In this document: positions 30,332-40,749 of the stretch, in pieces | Layout: the number at the start of each line of letters is the position of its first letter | Position numbering within the stretch: the first letter of the stretch is position 1 | NCBI RefSeq assembly: GCF_022662495.1 | Contig: NZ_JAKPBU010000012.1 | Coordinates: forward strand, 18,364-82,363 | Direction of reading: 5' to 3' | DNA length: 64,000 nt | From: Lysobacter sp. M2-1 | GTDB taxonomy: Bacteria > Pseudomonadota > Gammaproteobacteria > Xanthomonadales > Xanthomonadaceae | The notes under the pieces: generated by a model | Told to the model about the DNA's origin: nothing | The model's database searches: none | The model's input: only the letters and a program-made list of their open reading frames with translations | Made by a program: the position numbers and the translations under genes

Positions 30332-30562
30332 ATGAGCGAAGACGACGCGATCGTGGTCAAGGACAGCAACGGCACCCGCCTGAGCGACGGCGATTCGGTG
30401 ACCGTGATCAAGGACCTCAAGGTCAAGGGCACATCGGTCACGCTCAAGCGCGGCACCCTGGCCCGGAACATCCGGCTGACCGACGATGCGGCCCTGATCG
30501 AATGCAACGTCGACAAGGTCAAGGGCCTGGTGCTGCGCACCGAGTTCGTCAAGAAGGCCTGA
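30332..30562 (+). CDS. YjdM/PhnA-like small protein lacking the zinc ribbon
   Basis: The 76-residue product matches the C-terminal PhnA domain of YjdM (VKDSNGTRLSDGDSVTVIKD, VKGTSVTLKRGT, LRTEFVKK), an SH3-like barrel. YjdM proteins of ~110 residues have an N-terminal zinc-ribbon with four cysteines; here it is absent and translation begins right at the barrel. Despite the older PhnA name, the family's role in phosphonate use is not established. It lies 32 bp after the proline iminopeptidase. Confidence 0.9.
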   Translation: MSEDDAIVVKDSNGTRLSDGDSVTVIKDLKVKGTSVTLKRGTLARNIRLTDDAALIECNVDKVKGLVLRTEFVKKA

Positions 30563-30593
30563 GCTCCTACGGTCGCTCCTGCGCTAGGCCGGC

Positions 30594-31151
30594 CTACACC
30601 ACGATCGGCTCGTCGGCGCGGCTGCCGTCGGGGTTGTGCTCGATCATCCACAGTCCGGCCCAGAGCTTGAGGTCCAGCTCGAAGCCCTCGGCGTGCTTGC
30701 GCATCAGCCAGGCCGGCGCCTGGTGGCGCGGTACGGCATGCACGGTGATGTCCTCGCTGCCGACACCGCCGCCTGCCCCCACCTGTTTCAGGTTGCGGGC
30801 GCGGACGAAGGCGATGCGTTCGTTGCTCATGCCCGACGAGGTCGGGCCGATGAGCAGGACATCGACCGTGCCCGGTTCCCAGCCGGTTTCCTCGATCAGC
30901 TCGCGGCGCGCGGCGTCTTCTAGGGTGTCATGGTCGTGGTCGTCGCCCACCAGGCCGGCCGGCATCTCGATGGTGCGCGCGCCCAGCGGCACGCGGAACT
31001 GCTCGACGAACAGGACCGCGTCGTCCGGGGTCACCGCGATCACGATCACCGCCATTCCCTGGCCGTGGGTGCGCTCGCACGATTCCCAGCGGCCGCGGCG
31101 GACCAGGCGCAGCCAGTCGCCTTCGTACAGGATGGTGCGATCGTCGTTCAT
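30594..31151 (-). CDS. NUDIX hydrolase (ADP-ribose pyrophosphatase-like)
   Basis: The 185-residue product has a Nudix box GDDHDHDTLEDAARRELIEE continuing TGW. The usual first Glu (G-x5-E) is Asp here, while the REUxEE core is intact. Upstream FVEQFRVPLGARTIEMPAG matches ADP-ribose/GDP-mannose pyrophosphatase relatives. Likely substrates are nucleoside diphosphate sugars. It converges with the YjdM-like gene. Confidence 0.88.
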   Translation of the reverse strand: MNDDRTILYEGDWLRLVRRGRWESCERTHGQGMAVIVIAVTPDDAVLFVEQFRVPLGARTIEMPAGLVGDDHDHDTLEDAARRELIEETGWEPGTVDVLLIGPTSSGMSNERIAFVRARNLKQVGAGGGVGSEDITVHAVPRHQAPAWLMRKHAEGFELDLKLWAGLWMIEHNPDGSRADEPIVV

Positions 31152-31203
31152 GCCCCGATGCTAACCGGCGCCGGTGGCAGAAGCATGCGTGGACGCCGAT
31201 GCA

Positions 31204-32124
31204 TCAGGTCGAATCCACCGGAATGGTCCATTCGATCCCGGCCGCCGCATGCAGCCGGCGCCGCGTCATCGGTCCGAAGCCGACACCTTCGGCCAGAGTC
31301 GTCAGCATGCCCGCGTCGGCCGTCTGCCGCGCAAACGGTGCGGCGCCCTCGGGCAACGGTGCATCCAGCGCCACCGTGGTCAGCTGTCGCCAGAGCAATG
31401 CATGTTCGCGCTGCTCGCGCAGGCGCCCGGCCATCTGCGCCGCACCGCGCAGGCGCAGGAAGGCCACCTCATCGACCCGTGCGATCAGGGTATCCAGATC
31501 GCCGAAGTGCGCCAGCAGCACCGCGGCGGATTTGGCGCCGATGCCGCTGATCCCGGGGATGTTGTCGATCGCGTCGCCGGCCAGCGCCAGGTAATCGGCG
31601 ATCTGGTGGGCGTGCACGCCGTGCCGGGCCTTGACGCCATCGGATCCCCAGCGCTGGCCGCGGCCGAAATCGTACTGTTCGTCGTGTTCGCCCAGCAGCT
31701 GCGACAGGTCCTTGTCGGCCGACACCACCACGCCGCGGAAGCCCTGCGGACGGACCGCGTGCAGCGCGCTGCCGATCAGGTCGTCGGCTTCGTACTCGCT
31801 GTGCCCCAGCGTATGCAGCCCCAGGGCCTGGCACAGCGCCTTGACGTAGGCGAACTGGCGCTTGAGCTCTTCCGGCGCCGGTGGCCGGTTGGCCTTGTAC
31901 TGCGGGTACAGGGTGTTGCGGAAGCAGGAGTCGAGCGCTTCGTCGAAGGCAACGACGATGTGCTGGGGGCGTTCGCGTTCCAGCAGTTCCAGCAGGAAGC
32001 GGGCGAAGCCGTGCACCGCGTTGACCGGCCAGCCGTCGGCGTCGTGCCACTGGTCGGGCATCGAATGCCAGGCGCGGAACACGTATAGCGAGGCATCGAC
32101 CAGGTGCAGGGTGGGGCGACTCAT
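31204..32124 (-). CDS. 5'-3' exonuclease / flap endonuclease-like protein
   Basis: The 306-residue product equals the N-terminal 5'-nuclease domain of DNA polymerase I without a polymerase. Motifs are LHLVDASLYVFRAWHSMP, FDEALDSCFRN, YKANRPPAPEE, EYEADDLIGSA (metal-binding acids), SADKDLSQLL, and the helix-hairpin-helix LAGDAIDNIPGISGIGAKSA. It resembles standalone ExoIX (Xni) or Pol I-like exonucleases. It could aid flap processing or repair. Confidence 0.9.
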   Translation of the reverse strand: MSRPTLHLVDASLYVFRAWHSMPDQWHDADGWPVNAVHGFARFLLELLERERPQHIVVAFDEALDSCFRNTLYPQYKANRPPAPEELKRQFAYVKALCQALGLHTLGHSEYEADDLIGSALHAVRPQGFRGVVVSADKDLSQLLGEHDEQYDFGRGQRWGSDGVKARHGVHAHQIADYLALAGDAIDNIPGISGIGAKSAAVLLAHFGDLDTLIARVDEVAFLRLRGAAQMAGRLREQREHALLWRQLTTVALDAPLPEGAAPFARQTADAGMLTTLAEGVGFGPMTRRRLHAAAGIEWTIPVDST

Positions 32125-32168
32125 CCCGGCATTGTAGGAGGCCACCCGGCGAAACGACCCGGCGGCGC

Positions 32169-32732
32169 CTATTGCACCACGTCGCTGAGCAGTTCGCGGG
32201 GGTCGGGACGTTCGCGTTCGGGCGCTTCGAGCCTGGCCGTGCCGATGTGGATGAACCCGGCGATGCGCTCGTGCTCGCCCAGCCCCAGCCGTTGCAGGAA
32301 CTCGGCGTCGTAGGCGGGCCACCCGGTCAGCCACTGGGCGCCGAAACCGTGCGCCTGCGCGGCCTGCAGCAGCCCGAAGCAGACGCAGGCTGCGCTCGAG
32401 AATCGTTCCGACTCGGGGATCTTCTCGTCCGGCCCCAGCCTGGCCACCACCGCGATCACCAGCGGGGCGTGGTTGAACCGGTTGCGATCCTTTTCGATCG
32501 CGCCGGACCCGGCCTGGGGATCGCGCTGCAGGCTGCGGGCGGCGAGAAATTCGCCCAGCGTGGCGCGGGCGGGGCCTGCGATGCGGATGAACCGGAACGG
32601 GACCCGCTTGCCATGATCGGGGACCCGCACGGCGGATCCGAGTATCTCCAGCAGGGTATCCGGGTCCGGCCCGGGCTCGCCGAGCTGCCGGGCTGGGACC
32701 GAACGCCGGTCGAGGAGTTCCAACGATGCCAT
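32169..32732 (-). CDS. Nitroreductase-family FMN oxidoreductase (YdjA-like)
   Basis: The 187-residue product starts MASLELLDRRSVPARQL, the FMN-phosphate-binding R-R-S motif of nitroreductases, with APLVIAVVARLG, AQWLTGW and GFIHIGTA typical of the short YdjA-like subfamily. Such enzymes reduce nitro compounds or quinones with NAD(P)H; the physiological substrate is unknown. The start at 32732 is set by the family N-terminus. It is divergent from the DUF1631 gene. Confidence 0.9.
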   Translation of the reverse strand: MASLELLDRRSVPARQLGEPGPDPDTLLEILGSAVRVPDHGKRVPFRFIRIAGPARATLGEFLAARSLQRDPQAGSGAIEKDRNRFNHAPLVIAVVARLGPDEKIPESERFSSAACVCFGLLQAAQAHGFGAQWLTGWPAYDAEFLQRLGLGEHERIAGFIHIGTARLEAPERERPDPRELLSDVVQ

Positions 32733-32817
32733 CGGGTGTCCTTTGCGATGCCGGTCACAGACGGGGCCTGATTCTTCTGTGATCGTAGTGACGGGGATAC
32801 TCACATTGTTGCGCACC

Positions 32818-35106
32818 ATGACCGTATCGGACGACATTGGTCAGCCGGGCTCCGGCCAGCCGAAGACCGCCGCCGCGCGCGATCCGCGCGCGCTGTTCGA
32901 CGAGCTCAGGCGCGATTCGGCTGACCAGCTTGCGAATATGTTCGACGGCTTCTTCGAGGCGGTCGAGGAGCAGGCCAGGCTGGCCTGGCTGGGCAACACC
33001 GCTTCGCGCTCGCGGCAGCTGGACTGCGAGGCCGCGGGCGCCGTGCGCGAGCGCGCGGACCGTTTCCTGACCAACTACCGGGAACGCATCGAACGCAATT
33101 TCGACCGCTGGCAGCGGATGGAGATCGCGGTCGTCGATACCCGCGCCCTGAGCCTGATGTCGGAAAACCAGCTGCAGATGCAGCTGATGGCGCAGTCCAT
33201 GAGCGCCGAACTGATGCGACAGGTGGCCGGCGCGTTCGAGGCGTTGGATGGGCGGATGACCAATCTGGCGCTTTCGCTGGGCGCGACCCAGCGCATGCCG
33301 GGTCCGTTGCGGCCCGCGGCCATCATCGATGCCTTCATCGCCAGCTTCCGCAGCGACGATCTCAGCTACGACCTGCGGTCGATGGTGTTCCGGCATTACG
33401 AAAAGCGTCTGATGCCGACTTTGTCCTTCCTGTACGCCCGGCTCAACAGCCGCCTGGCGGAGGCGGGCCTGTCCTCGCAGGTCCATGACCCGCGACACGC
33501 CGTTCCGTTCGGCGCGACGCCCGAAGCGCCTCCCGCCACCGGCGCCTGGGTGCCGGATGGTGGCGTGGTCGAGTTCGCCCGACCGCGACCGATCGCCGCG
33601 CCACAGGCGCCTGCACCGGCCAACGAATCGCCGCCCGCCGGGCGCCCGGCGCCGCAGCCAGCGGAAGGCATGCCGATGCGTTATCGCGATATCGTGCGCG
33701 ATCGCCTGCGCGAATGGCGCAACAACGTGGGTATCGCGACCGCCGAGCCGCGGGGTGCAGGCTCGGTGCTGGGCACCGCCGAAGTGCGCAGCGTCGCCAA
33801 CCTGCTGCAGGGCGACGACCCGGGCGCCTTCGCGCGCGTGCTGGACGGCGCCGACACTCGGGGCATGCCGGTGGCGATCCGCGAATCGCTGGCGCAAGGC
33901 GCCCGCCAGCTTGGCCTTGCCTCCGGCCCGCTGCATTTCGCGCCGGACGAGGAAGACGCGATCGACCTGGTCGGCATGCTGTTCCAGTCGATCGGAGACA
34001 GCAGCCTGCTCGCGGAGGGAGCGGCCAGCCTCTACGGCCGGCTGGTGATGCCGTATCTGCGCCTGGCGCTGACCGACGACAGTCTGTTCAACCGGCGCAC
34101 GCATCCCGCGCGCCGGTTGCTGGACGCGCTCACCGAGGCCTGCGAAGCCGATCCGGACGACACCGGGTACGAGCGCGAGAACATCGCCTTCGCGTCGCAG
34201 GTGGTCGAGCGCCTGGTGACCGGCTACCGCGAAGAGCTGGAGATCTTCGTGCTGGCCGCGGACGAGCTGCAGCAGTTCCAGGAGCAGCGGCGTCGGCGCG
34301 CGGAGTTGGCCGAACGCCGTGCCGCCGAAGCGTTGCACGGGCGCGAACGCCTGCTGCAGGCGCGCGCCGCGAGCGCCGAGCACGTGGCGGCGATGCTTGC
34401 GCGCCCGTTGAGCGCGGCGTTCGCCGGTTTCTTCGACAGTCAGTGGCGGCATGCGCTCGAGCAGGCCTTCCTGCGTGATGGCGTGACGTCGTCGCGCTGG
34501 ACCGAACTGCGCAGCTTCGGCGAAAACCTGGCGGTGCTCGACCGGGACGCGGCGCAGGCCCTGCACGGCGAACTGGCTGCGCGCTGGCTGGCAATTGAGC
34601 CGGAGGTGTCGGCATGTTGCCGGGTGGCCGGCCTCGACCAGGGCGGCACCGATCAGGTGCTGGCGCGCATGATCTTCGCACTCGCCCATCCCGACACGCC
34701 GCGCGCCGCGTCCGAGCCAGGTACGTCCGACAGCGTGGAGGAAGGGGCGGCCGGTCAACTGGCTTCGCTGCAGATCATCGGAGGCACGGCCACCGTACCG
34801 CACGACCCTGCCACGGCCGCACGCATGCGGCGCCTGCGCGTGGATCAGGCGATGGGCCTGGTGGACGAGCAGGGACGCGAGTCCTACGCCAGGGTGGCCT
34901 GGATCAGCCCGCTGACAGGGCGGCTGCTGGTGGTCAACCGCCGCGGCCAGCGCAAGCTGGTGGTGTCTCCCGAGCAGCTCGCCTCCCTGGTCGATGCCGG
35001 GCGCGTGGTACTGCGCACGACCGAGGCGCCGTGCGATCTGGCGATGAAGCGGCTCTGGCAGCAACTCAACCAGGCGCAGGCTGCGCCGATGGCCGCCATC
35101 GCCTGA
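32818..35106 (+). CDS. DUF1631-family protein
   Basis: The 762-residue product matches the long DUF1631 proteins of Xanthomonads (sometimes mis-annotated as thymidine phosphorylase). It has an N-terminal helical region (FDELRRDSADQLANMFDGFF), a Pro/Ala-rich linker near residues 230-290, a long helical middle with Arg/Glu-rich coiled coil (~490-520), and a C-terminal beta-rich segment (SYARVAWISPLTGRLLVVN). The last part resembles a degenerate PilZ-like barrel, without the RxxxR motif; that is inference. Cytoplasmic, function unknown. Confidence 0.88.
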   Translation: MTVSDDIGQPGSGQPKTAAARDPRALFDELRRDSADQLANMFDGFFEAVEEQARLAWLGNTASRSRQLDCEAAGAVRERADRFLTNYRERIERNFDRWQRMEIAVVDTRALSLMSENQLQMQLMAQSMSAELMRQVAGAFEALDGRMTNLALSLGATQRMPGPLRPAAIIDAFIASFRSDDLSYDLRSMVFRHYEKRLMPTLSFLYARLNSRLAEAGLSSQVHDPRHAVPFGATPEAPPATGAWVPDGGVVEFARPRPIAAPQAPAPANESPPAGRPAPQPAEGMPMRYRDIVRDRLREWRNNVGIATAEPRGAGSVLGTAEVRSVANLLQGDDPGAFARVLDGADTRGMPVAIRESLAQGARQLGLASGPLHFAPDEEDAIDLVGMLFQSIGDSSLLAEGAASLYGRLVMPYLRLALTDDSLFNRRTHPARRLLDALTEACEADPDDTGYERENIAFASQVVERLVTGYREELEIFVLAADELQQFQEQRRRRAELAERRAAEALHGRERLLQARAASAEHVAAMLARPLSAAFAGFFDSQWRHALEQAFLRDGVTSSRWTELRSFGENLAVLDRDAAQALHGELAARWLAIEPEVSACCRVAGLDQGGTDQVLARMIFALAHPDTPRAASEPGTSDSVEEGAAGQLASLQIIGGTATVPHDPATAARMRRLRVDQAMGLVDEQGRESYARVAWISPLTGRLLVVNRRGQRKLVVSPEQLASLVDAGRVVLRTTEAPCDLAMKRLWQQLNQAQAAPMAAIA

Positions 35107-35187
35107 TCCGCATCGACAAATCCGCGCAGACAACGCGGACGCCGCCGATTCGCTAGGATGGCGCGATCCGATTCGTAGGAGCGCTGG

Positions 35188-36306
35188 ATGGCGGTCACCA
35201 TTGGCATCGCGCGCGAGGACGCGCCAGGCGAGCGGCGCGTGGCCGCAACCCCGGAGACCTGCAAGAAGCTGGCCGCGGCCGGCGTGCAGGTCCTGATCGA
35301 GCGCGATGCTGGCGTGGCCGCGGGCTTCCCGGACCAGGGCTATACCGACGCGGGCGCGCAGCTGGTCGCAGACGCGCACGCCGCACTCTCCGGCGCCGAC
35401 CTGGTGCTGTGCGTGCAGCCGCCGTCGACCGAACGCATCGCGATGATGAAGCCGGGCGCCGCCCTGGTCGGCAGCCTGCAACCGCAAGCCGACGAAGCGC
35501 GTGCCGAAGCCCTGCGTTCGCGCCAGATCGTGGCGTTCCCGCTGGAACGCCTGCCGCGTACGACCCGCGCGCAGGCGATGGACATCCTCAGTTCGCAGGC
35601 GGGCATGGCTGGCTACAAGGCGGTGCTGATCGCGGCCCAGCTGACACCGCGGTTCTTTCCGATGCTCACCACCGCCGCCGGCACCATTCGCCCATCCAAA
35701 GTCCTGATCGTGGGCGCCGGCGTGGCCGGGCTGCAGGCGATCGCCACTGCCAGGCGTCTCGGCGCGCAGGTGGAAGGCTTCGATGTGCGCCCGGAAACGC
35801 GCGAGCAGATCGAATCGCTGGGCGGCAAGTTCCTGGACCTGGGCGTGAGCGCCTCGGGCGAAGGCGGCTACGCGCGCCCCCTCACCGACGAGGAACGCGC
35901 CGAACAGCAGCGCCGGCTGGCAGAGCACCTGAAGAACGTCGATGTGATCGTCTGTACCGCCGCGGTACCCGGTCGTCCGGCGCCGAAGATCATCAGCGCG
36001 GCCATGGTCGCGGGGATGAAGCCGGGCAGCGTGATCGTGGACCTGGCGGCCGAAACCGGCGGCAACTGCGAACTGACCCAGCCCGGCCAGACCATCGAAC
36101 ACGAAGGCGTCACCATTGCCGGTCCACTGAACCTGGCCTCGCAGGGGGCGCTGCATGCCAGCGAGATGTATGCGCGCAACCTTTACAACTTCACCAGCCT
36201 GTTGCTGAAGGACGGCGCCATCGCCTACGACTGGGACGACGAGCTGCTGGCCAGGACAGTCTGGCCGGAACGTGATGCACCGGTTGCGGTGGCGGGCCAG
36301 GCGTAA
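35188..36306 (+). CDS. pntAA: NAD(P) transhydrogenase alpha subunit, soluble NAD-binding part
   Basis: This is domain I of the proton-translocating transhydrogenase that makes NADPH from NADH. The 372-residue product has the AlaDH/PNT N-domain (IGIAREDAPGERRVAATPET), the Rossmann motif VLIVGAGVAGLQAIATARRLG near residue 171, and the conserved GGYARPLTDEE loop. It lacks the TM part, encoded separately at 38.0 kb. Normally pntAA, pntAB and pntB are contiguous; here a 1.7-kb opposite-strand regulatory cassette intervenes. Confidence 0.96.
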   Translation: MAVTIGIAREDAPGERRVAATPETCKKLAAAGVQVLIERDAGVAAGFPDQGYTDAGAQLVADAHAALSGADLVLCVQPPSTERIAMMKPGAALVGSLQPQADEARAEALRSRQIVAFPLERLPRTTRAQAMDILSSQAGMAGYKAVLIAAQLTPRFFPMLTTAAGTIRPSKVLIVGAGVAGLQAIATARRLGAQVEGFDVRPETREQIESLGGKFLDLGVSASGEGGYARPLTDEERAEQQRRLAEHLKNVDVIVCTAAVPGRPAPKIISAAMVAGMKPGSVIVDLAAETGGNCELTQPGQTIEHEGVTIAGPLNLASQGALHASEMYARNLYNFTSLLLKDGAIAYDWDDELLARTVWPERDAPVAVAGQA

Positions 36307-36390
36307 AGCGTTCGGTCAGTGCGCTCGGCGTCCGGTCAGATCCGGCCTGGCGCCGGGAGCAATGAACCCTGAATGCCCCGCCCGGCCCGA

Positions 36391-36888
36391 CTATCGGTCC
36401 GGCCGCCGCCAGCGTTCCGGCACGTGTTCCCGCATCCATGCCTTGCGCTGATCGGGCGTCATCGACTGCCATTGCTGCTTGAGCGTCTCGCGCTGCTCCG
36501 GCGTCATTTTGCGCATCGCGTGGTAGAGGGCGAAGGTTTCGTGGCGCTGTTGCCGGGGCATCGAGCGGGTGCGCTCGAACAGCACCTGCATCTCGGCGCG
36601 CTTGGCCGGGCCCATGCGTTCCCAGCGATCCATCCCACGGTGCGCGCGACCGCGCTGTTCGGGGGGCATGGCGTGCCAGCGCCGGGCGCGCTCGGCCATG
36701 CGCGCGCGTTCGTCCGGATGGCTGTTCCAGCGCTCGCGCAGCGGCGCGATCAGCTCGTCGCGCTGGGCGGGGGTGAGCTGTTCCCATGCGGGCAGCGATT
36801 CGGCCGTGGTTTGCTTGGCTGCCTGCGCGTGGGCACCGGAAGGAAGCAGGGCGGCTGCACACAGCAGCGCGGCGAATGCGGACTTCAT
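36391..36888 (-). CDS. Exported DUF3106 protein
   Basis: The 165-residue product has a signal peptide (MKSAFAALLCAAALLPSGAHA) and a mature part rich in Trp, Arg, Met and Glu with DUF3106-type repeats: LTPAQRDELIAPLRERW, MPPEQRGRAHRGMDRW, MTPEQRETLKQQW and MTPDQRKAWMREH. The repeated P-x-QR units suggest a periplasmic helical protein like Spy/CpxP-type repeat proteins; this comparison is inference. It is last in a sigma / anti-sigma-like / DUF3106 run, five bases after the preceding gene. Confidence 0.88.
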   Translation of the reverse strand: MKSAFAALLCAAALLPSGAHAQAAKQTTAESLPAWEQLTPAQRDELIAPLRERWNSHPDERARMAERARRWHAMPPEQRGRAHRGMDRWERMGPAKRAEMQVLFERTRSMPRQQRHETFALYHAMRKMTPEQRETLKQQWQSMTPDQRKAWMREHVPERWRRPDR

Positions 36889-36893
36889 CGTCG

Positions 36894-37283
36894 TTACTCC
36901 ATCGCCAGCAGGTCGGCATCGTCCGATGCCAGCCATGCATAGAAATCGGGGTCCTGTTCCAGCACGGTGGCGCCATCGTCCACACTCGCCGCGGCAAGCG
37001 TGTTCGTCGCCGGGCTTGCGTCGTCGAACGGCTTCCAGAGCGAAATGCCCAGCGCCAGCGCGAACATTGCCGCGGCGACGCCGGCCAGTGCAGTGCCCAT
37101 GCGCCAGCCGCCAGCACGGCCCGTCCTGCTGGATTTCGCGCCCGTCGCCGGGCGCAGCTTCCAGTGCACCCGCGGCGACACATGGGCCAGGGCGTCCTGA
37201 TGCAGTGCGCGCATGGCGGCATCGAAGCGGTCTTCAGGCGACAGGCCGTCCTTGCCGTCGCCGATGTTGGATGCAGTGTTCAT
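36894..37283 (-). CDS. Putative anti-sigma-like membrane protein (DUF3619-like)
   Basis: The 129-residue product has a cytoplasmic N-terminal part (~65 residues, DRFDAAMRALHQDALAHVSP), one TM helix (~67-87, GTALAGVAAAMFALALGISL) and a short periplasmic tail with DPDFYAWLASDDADLLAME. Size, topology and position directly after an ECF-type sigma gene (ATGA overlap) fit a membrane anti-sigma factor. The sigma-DUF3619-DUF3106 order is known from betaproteobacteria, which supports the DUF3619 assignment. Confidence 0.75.
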   Translation of the reverse strand: MNTASNIGDGKDGLSPEDRFDAAMRALHQDALAHVSPRVHWKLRPATGAKSSRTGRAGGWRMGTALAGVAAAMFALALGISLWKPFDDASPATNTLAAASVDDGATVLEQDPDFYAWLASDDADLLAME

Positions 37284-37834
37284 TGCCAGTCTTCCAGTTT
37301 CTTCTGCAAGGTCGCGCGGGCGCGCGACAGATGGGTCTTCACCGAACCTTCGCTGCATCCCATGATGCGCGCGGTCGAGGCCACGTCCAGCTCCTCCAGC
37401 ACCCGCAGGCTGAATGCCTCGCGCTGGCGCGCCGGCAGTTCGCGCAGCGCCGCGACCAGGGTGGTGTAGCCCTCGCGGTTCGCATGGGCTTGCGGCGGAT
37501 CGGGCGAGGCGTCGGCCCAGTCGATCGCGCTGTCCTCGTCGCGATCGGACTGCGGCAGCAGCCAGCGCAGCCGGAACCCGCGCCGCCGCTGCAGGTCGAT
37601 GATGCGGCTGCGCAGGATGCTCCAGAACAGCGGCGGCCATTCCTGGGGCGGGCGCTCGCGGTAGGCCAGCATCTTCAGCATCGCGTCCTGGACCGCGTCG
37701 AGCGCGTCGTCGCGCTGGCGCAGGCCGGCTTCGGCGAAGCGGAACGCGCGCCCCCCGATGCCGGCGAGGAAGGCATCCAGAGTGGCTAACGGCTCGCCGC
37801 CAGCGGCGCGCGCGTGATCCTGGCCCTCATCCAT
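37280..37834 (-). CDS. ECF-type RNA polymerase sigma factor
   Basis: The ~184-residue product has region 2 (RDDALDAVQDAMLKMLAYRE) and region 4 (LPARQREAFSLRVLEELDV then GCSEGSVKTHLSRARATL), the promoter-recognising helix-turn-helix. The start at 37834 is the better of two ATGs (the other at 37846); neither has a strong ribosome binding site. Its stop overlaps the anti-sigma-like gene. It is transcribed away from pntAB and lies between pntAA and pntAB. Confidence 0.9.
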   Translation of the reverse strand: MDEGQDHARAAGGEPLATLDAFLAGIGGRAFRFAEAGLRQRDDALDAVQDAMLKMLAYRERPPQEWPPLFWSILRSRIIDLQRRRGFRLRWLLPQSDRDEDSAIDWADASPDPPQAHANREGYTTLVAALRELPARQREAFSLRVLEELDVASTARIMGCSEGSVKTHLSRARATLQKKLEDWQ

Positions 37835-38008
37835 GCCCGTGAGCATAGAGCGGACCGGTTCGTCCAGTCGTGCACCGCCGCCGTCCATCCATCCTGCTTC
37901 GCTTGAGCCGCAACGGGAGTGGGAACGCAGCCGGTGCGCGGTGGTTGACGCCGCTCGCGCCCGGTTCACGCCCGGTTATGATGCGGACGGTTCGAAGGAG
38001 GGGTGGGC

Positions 38009-38319
38009 ATGGGCGACGGCTTCGTGGCGCTGTACATCTTCATGCTGGCGGCCATCGCCGGCCACGTGATCATTTCCCGGGTGCCGGTGATCCTGCACAC
38101 CCCGCTGATGTCGGGCTCCAACTTCATCCATGGCATCGTGCTGATCGGCGCCATGCTGGTGCTGGGGCATGCCGACACCACGCTCGAGAAGGCGATCGGA
38201 TTCGTGGCGGTGCTGCTGGGCGCGGGCAATGCCGCCGGTGGCTACGTGGTGACCGAGCGGATGCTGGAGATGTTCAAGTCGTCCAAGGCGCCAGCTTCCA
38301 AGCCGGCGGAGCCGAAGGC

Positions 38320-38323
<4 letters not shown>
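38009..38323 (+). CDS. pntAB: NAD(P) transhydrogenase alpha subunit, membrane part
   Basis: The 104-residue product has three TM helices (FVALYIFMLAAIAGHVII, LMSGSNFIHGIVLIGAMLVL, AIGFVAVLLGAGNAAGGYVV) matching the C-terminal TM part of PntA (PntA-2). The ATG at 38009 follows GAAGGAGGGG; a GTG two codons earlier is less likely. A TATGAT -10-like hexamer occurs at 37977-37982 in the 174-bp spacer, so this half probably has its own promoter. The stop overlaps pntB (ATGA). Confidence 0.93.
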
Positions 38324-39711
<1,388 letters not shown>

Positions 39712-39782
39712 GCCATCGCCACGCGGGACTGCCTGCGACGATCATTAAGGTGTGGTGAGTGCTGCGTTGCGGGAAGTGCGGA

Positions 39783-40283
39783 TCATTCCCGGTACTCGCT
39801 GAATACATCGCCATGTGCCCTGCGTGCTGCATGGCAGGCGGCACAGCCCGCCCGTGCCTTGGGCGTCAGGGTTGGCGTTTGCGGGGCGCTGGCCAAAAAT
39901 TCCTCGTATCCCCAGCCGCGGGTTTCGGCGAAGCGGGCGCTGTCCTTGACCATGACATCCAGATGCCGGCGCTCGCCCTGGTCGATGCTGCCATCGGGCA
40001 GCGGAACCAGGGTATGCAGGTCATACACCAGGATCGCCCCGTCGGGAAAATTGCCGGTGCGGTAGCCGGTCATGGCCTTGGGGTTGGCATAGATGTGATG
40101 CAAGCCGCCATAACGCGCGAAGGCCGGATGCGCGGGATCATCGATCAGTCCGCTTTTCACATGCGTCCAGTCGCGATAGCCGCTCGGAAACGGAATGCGG
40201 CCCGCTTCGGCGAGAACCAGCGCGTTACCGGACACGGCCGCTATGCAGCAACCGATCGCGATCGTGACGAGGATTCCGCGCAA
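39783..40283 (-). CDS. Exported cytochrome P460-family protein
   Basis: The 166-residue product has a signal peptide and a cytochrome P460 domain: FPSGYRDWTHVKSGLIDD, ANPKAMTGYRTGNFPDGA, VMVKDSARFAETRGWGYEEF. Near the end is the c-type haem motif CAACH followed by DVFSEYR. P460 proteins bind a cross-linked haem and oxidise hydroxylamine or detoxify nitrogen species in some bacteria; the role here is unproven. It follows a four-TM protein gene by one base. Confidence 0.92.
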   Translation of the reverse strand: MRGILVTIAIGCCIAAVSGNALVLAEAGRIPFPSGYRDWTHVKSGLIDDPAHPAFARYGGLHHIYANPKAMTGYRTGNFPDGAILVYDLHTLVPLPDGSIDQGERRHLDVMVKDSARFAETRGWGYEEFLASAPQTPTLTPKARAGCAACHAARRAHGDVFSEYRE

Positions 40284-40284
40284 G

Positions 40285-40749
40285 TCAGGATTGCCTTCCG
40301 GATGCGCGTACCGCGACCAGCGCAGACAGCATGCCGAAGACCAGATGCGCCAGGATGCTGCTGACCACCCACGGCACGTTGTCGAACCTGGGCATGCCTG
40401 CCGCGGACAGGGGCAACACGATGAAGTTCATGATCAGGTAGAGCAGCAATCCGTATCCCGCGCCGAACAGGACCGGCCGCTTCAGCAGCGCAGGCAGGCG
40501 CTGCGCCGCGAGCCAGTACGCGGCGACGAAGGCGATCGCGATGACGTAATGCGAAAGCGCCCCGACCCACGCGCTGGTTGCGCCCATCGAGTGGCTGGCC
40601 TTGCCGTACCACCCGGCGGCGATCGACTGCAGGATGCCGATGAAGGTCGCGCCCCTGGTCACCCAGAAGCCCCACGCGAACAGCAGGTCGAGTGTGCCAA
40701 TGACCAATCCCCCCAGTGCGATCCAGGCCCAGGCCGGTCTGCGGTTCAT
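40285..40749 (-). CDS. Four-helix membrane protein (YagU/DUF1440-like)
   Basis: The 154-residue product has four TM helices with conserved Gly/Ser packing (GGLVIGTLDLLFAWGFW, WVGALSHYVIAIAFVAAYW, GAGYGLLLYLIMNFIVLPL, ILAHLVFGMLSALVAV). It resembles YagU-type DUF1440 proteins loosely. The ATG at 40749 is preferred because GAGG lies nine bases upstream, whereas the earlier ATG at 40758 has no spacing. It is co-transcribed with the cytochrome P460 gene and diverges from a MocR regulator. Confidence 0.8.
   Translation of the reverse strand: MNRRPAWAWIALGGLVIGTLDLLFAWGFWVTRGATFIGILQSIAAGWYGKASHSMGATSAWVGALSHYVIAIAFVAAYWLAAQRLPALLKRPVLFGAGYGLLLYLIMNFIVLPLSAAGMPRFDNVPWVVSSILAHLVFGMLSALVAVRASGRQS

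Noticed and set aside
30563..30593. Third REP-like element (CTCCTACGGTCGCTCCTGCG)
   Set aside because: It is only a fragment without a matching arm; chance resemblance cannot be excluded.
32755..36156. A very long minus-strand open frame (over 1,100 codons) opposite the DUF1631 and pntAA genes
   Set aside because: It is an antisense shadow of two well-supported genes in high-GC DNA, where stop codons are rare. Its translation is His/Arg/Gln-rich with no family motifs.
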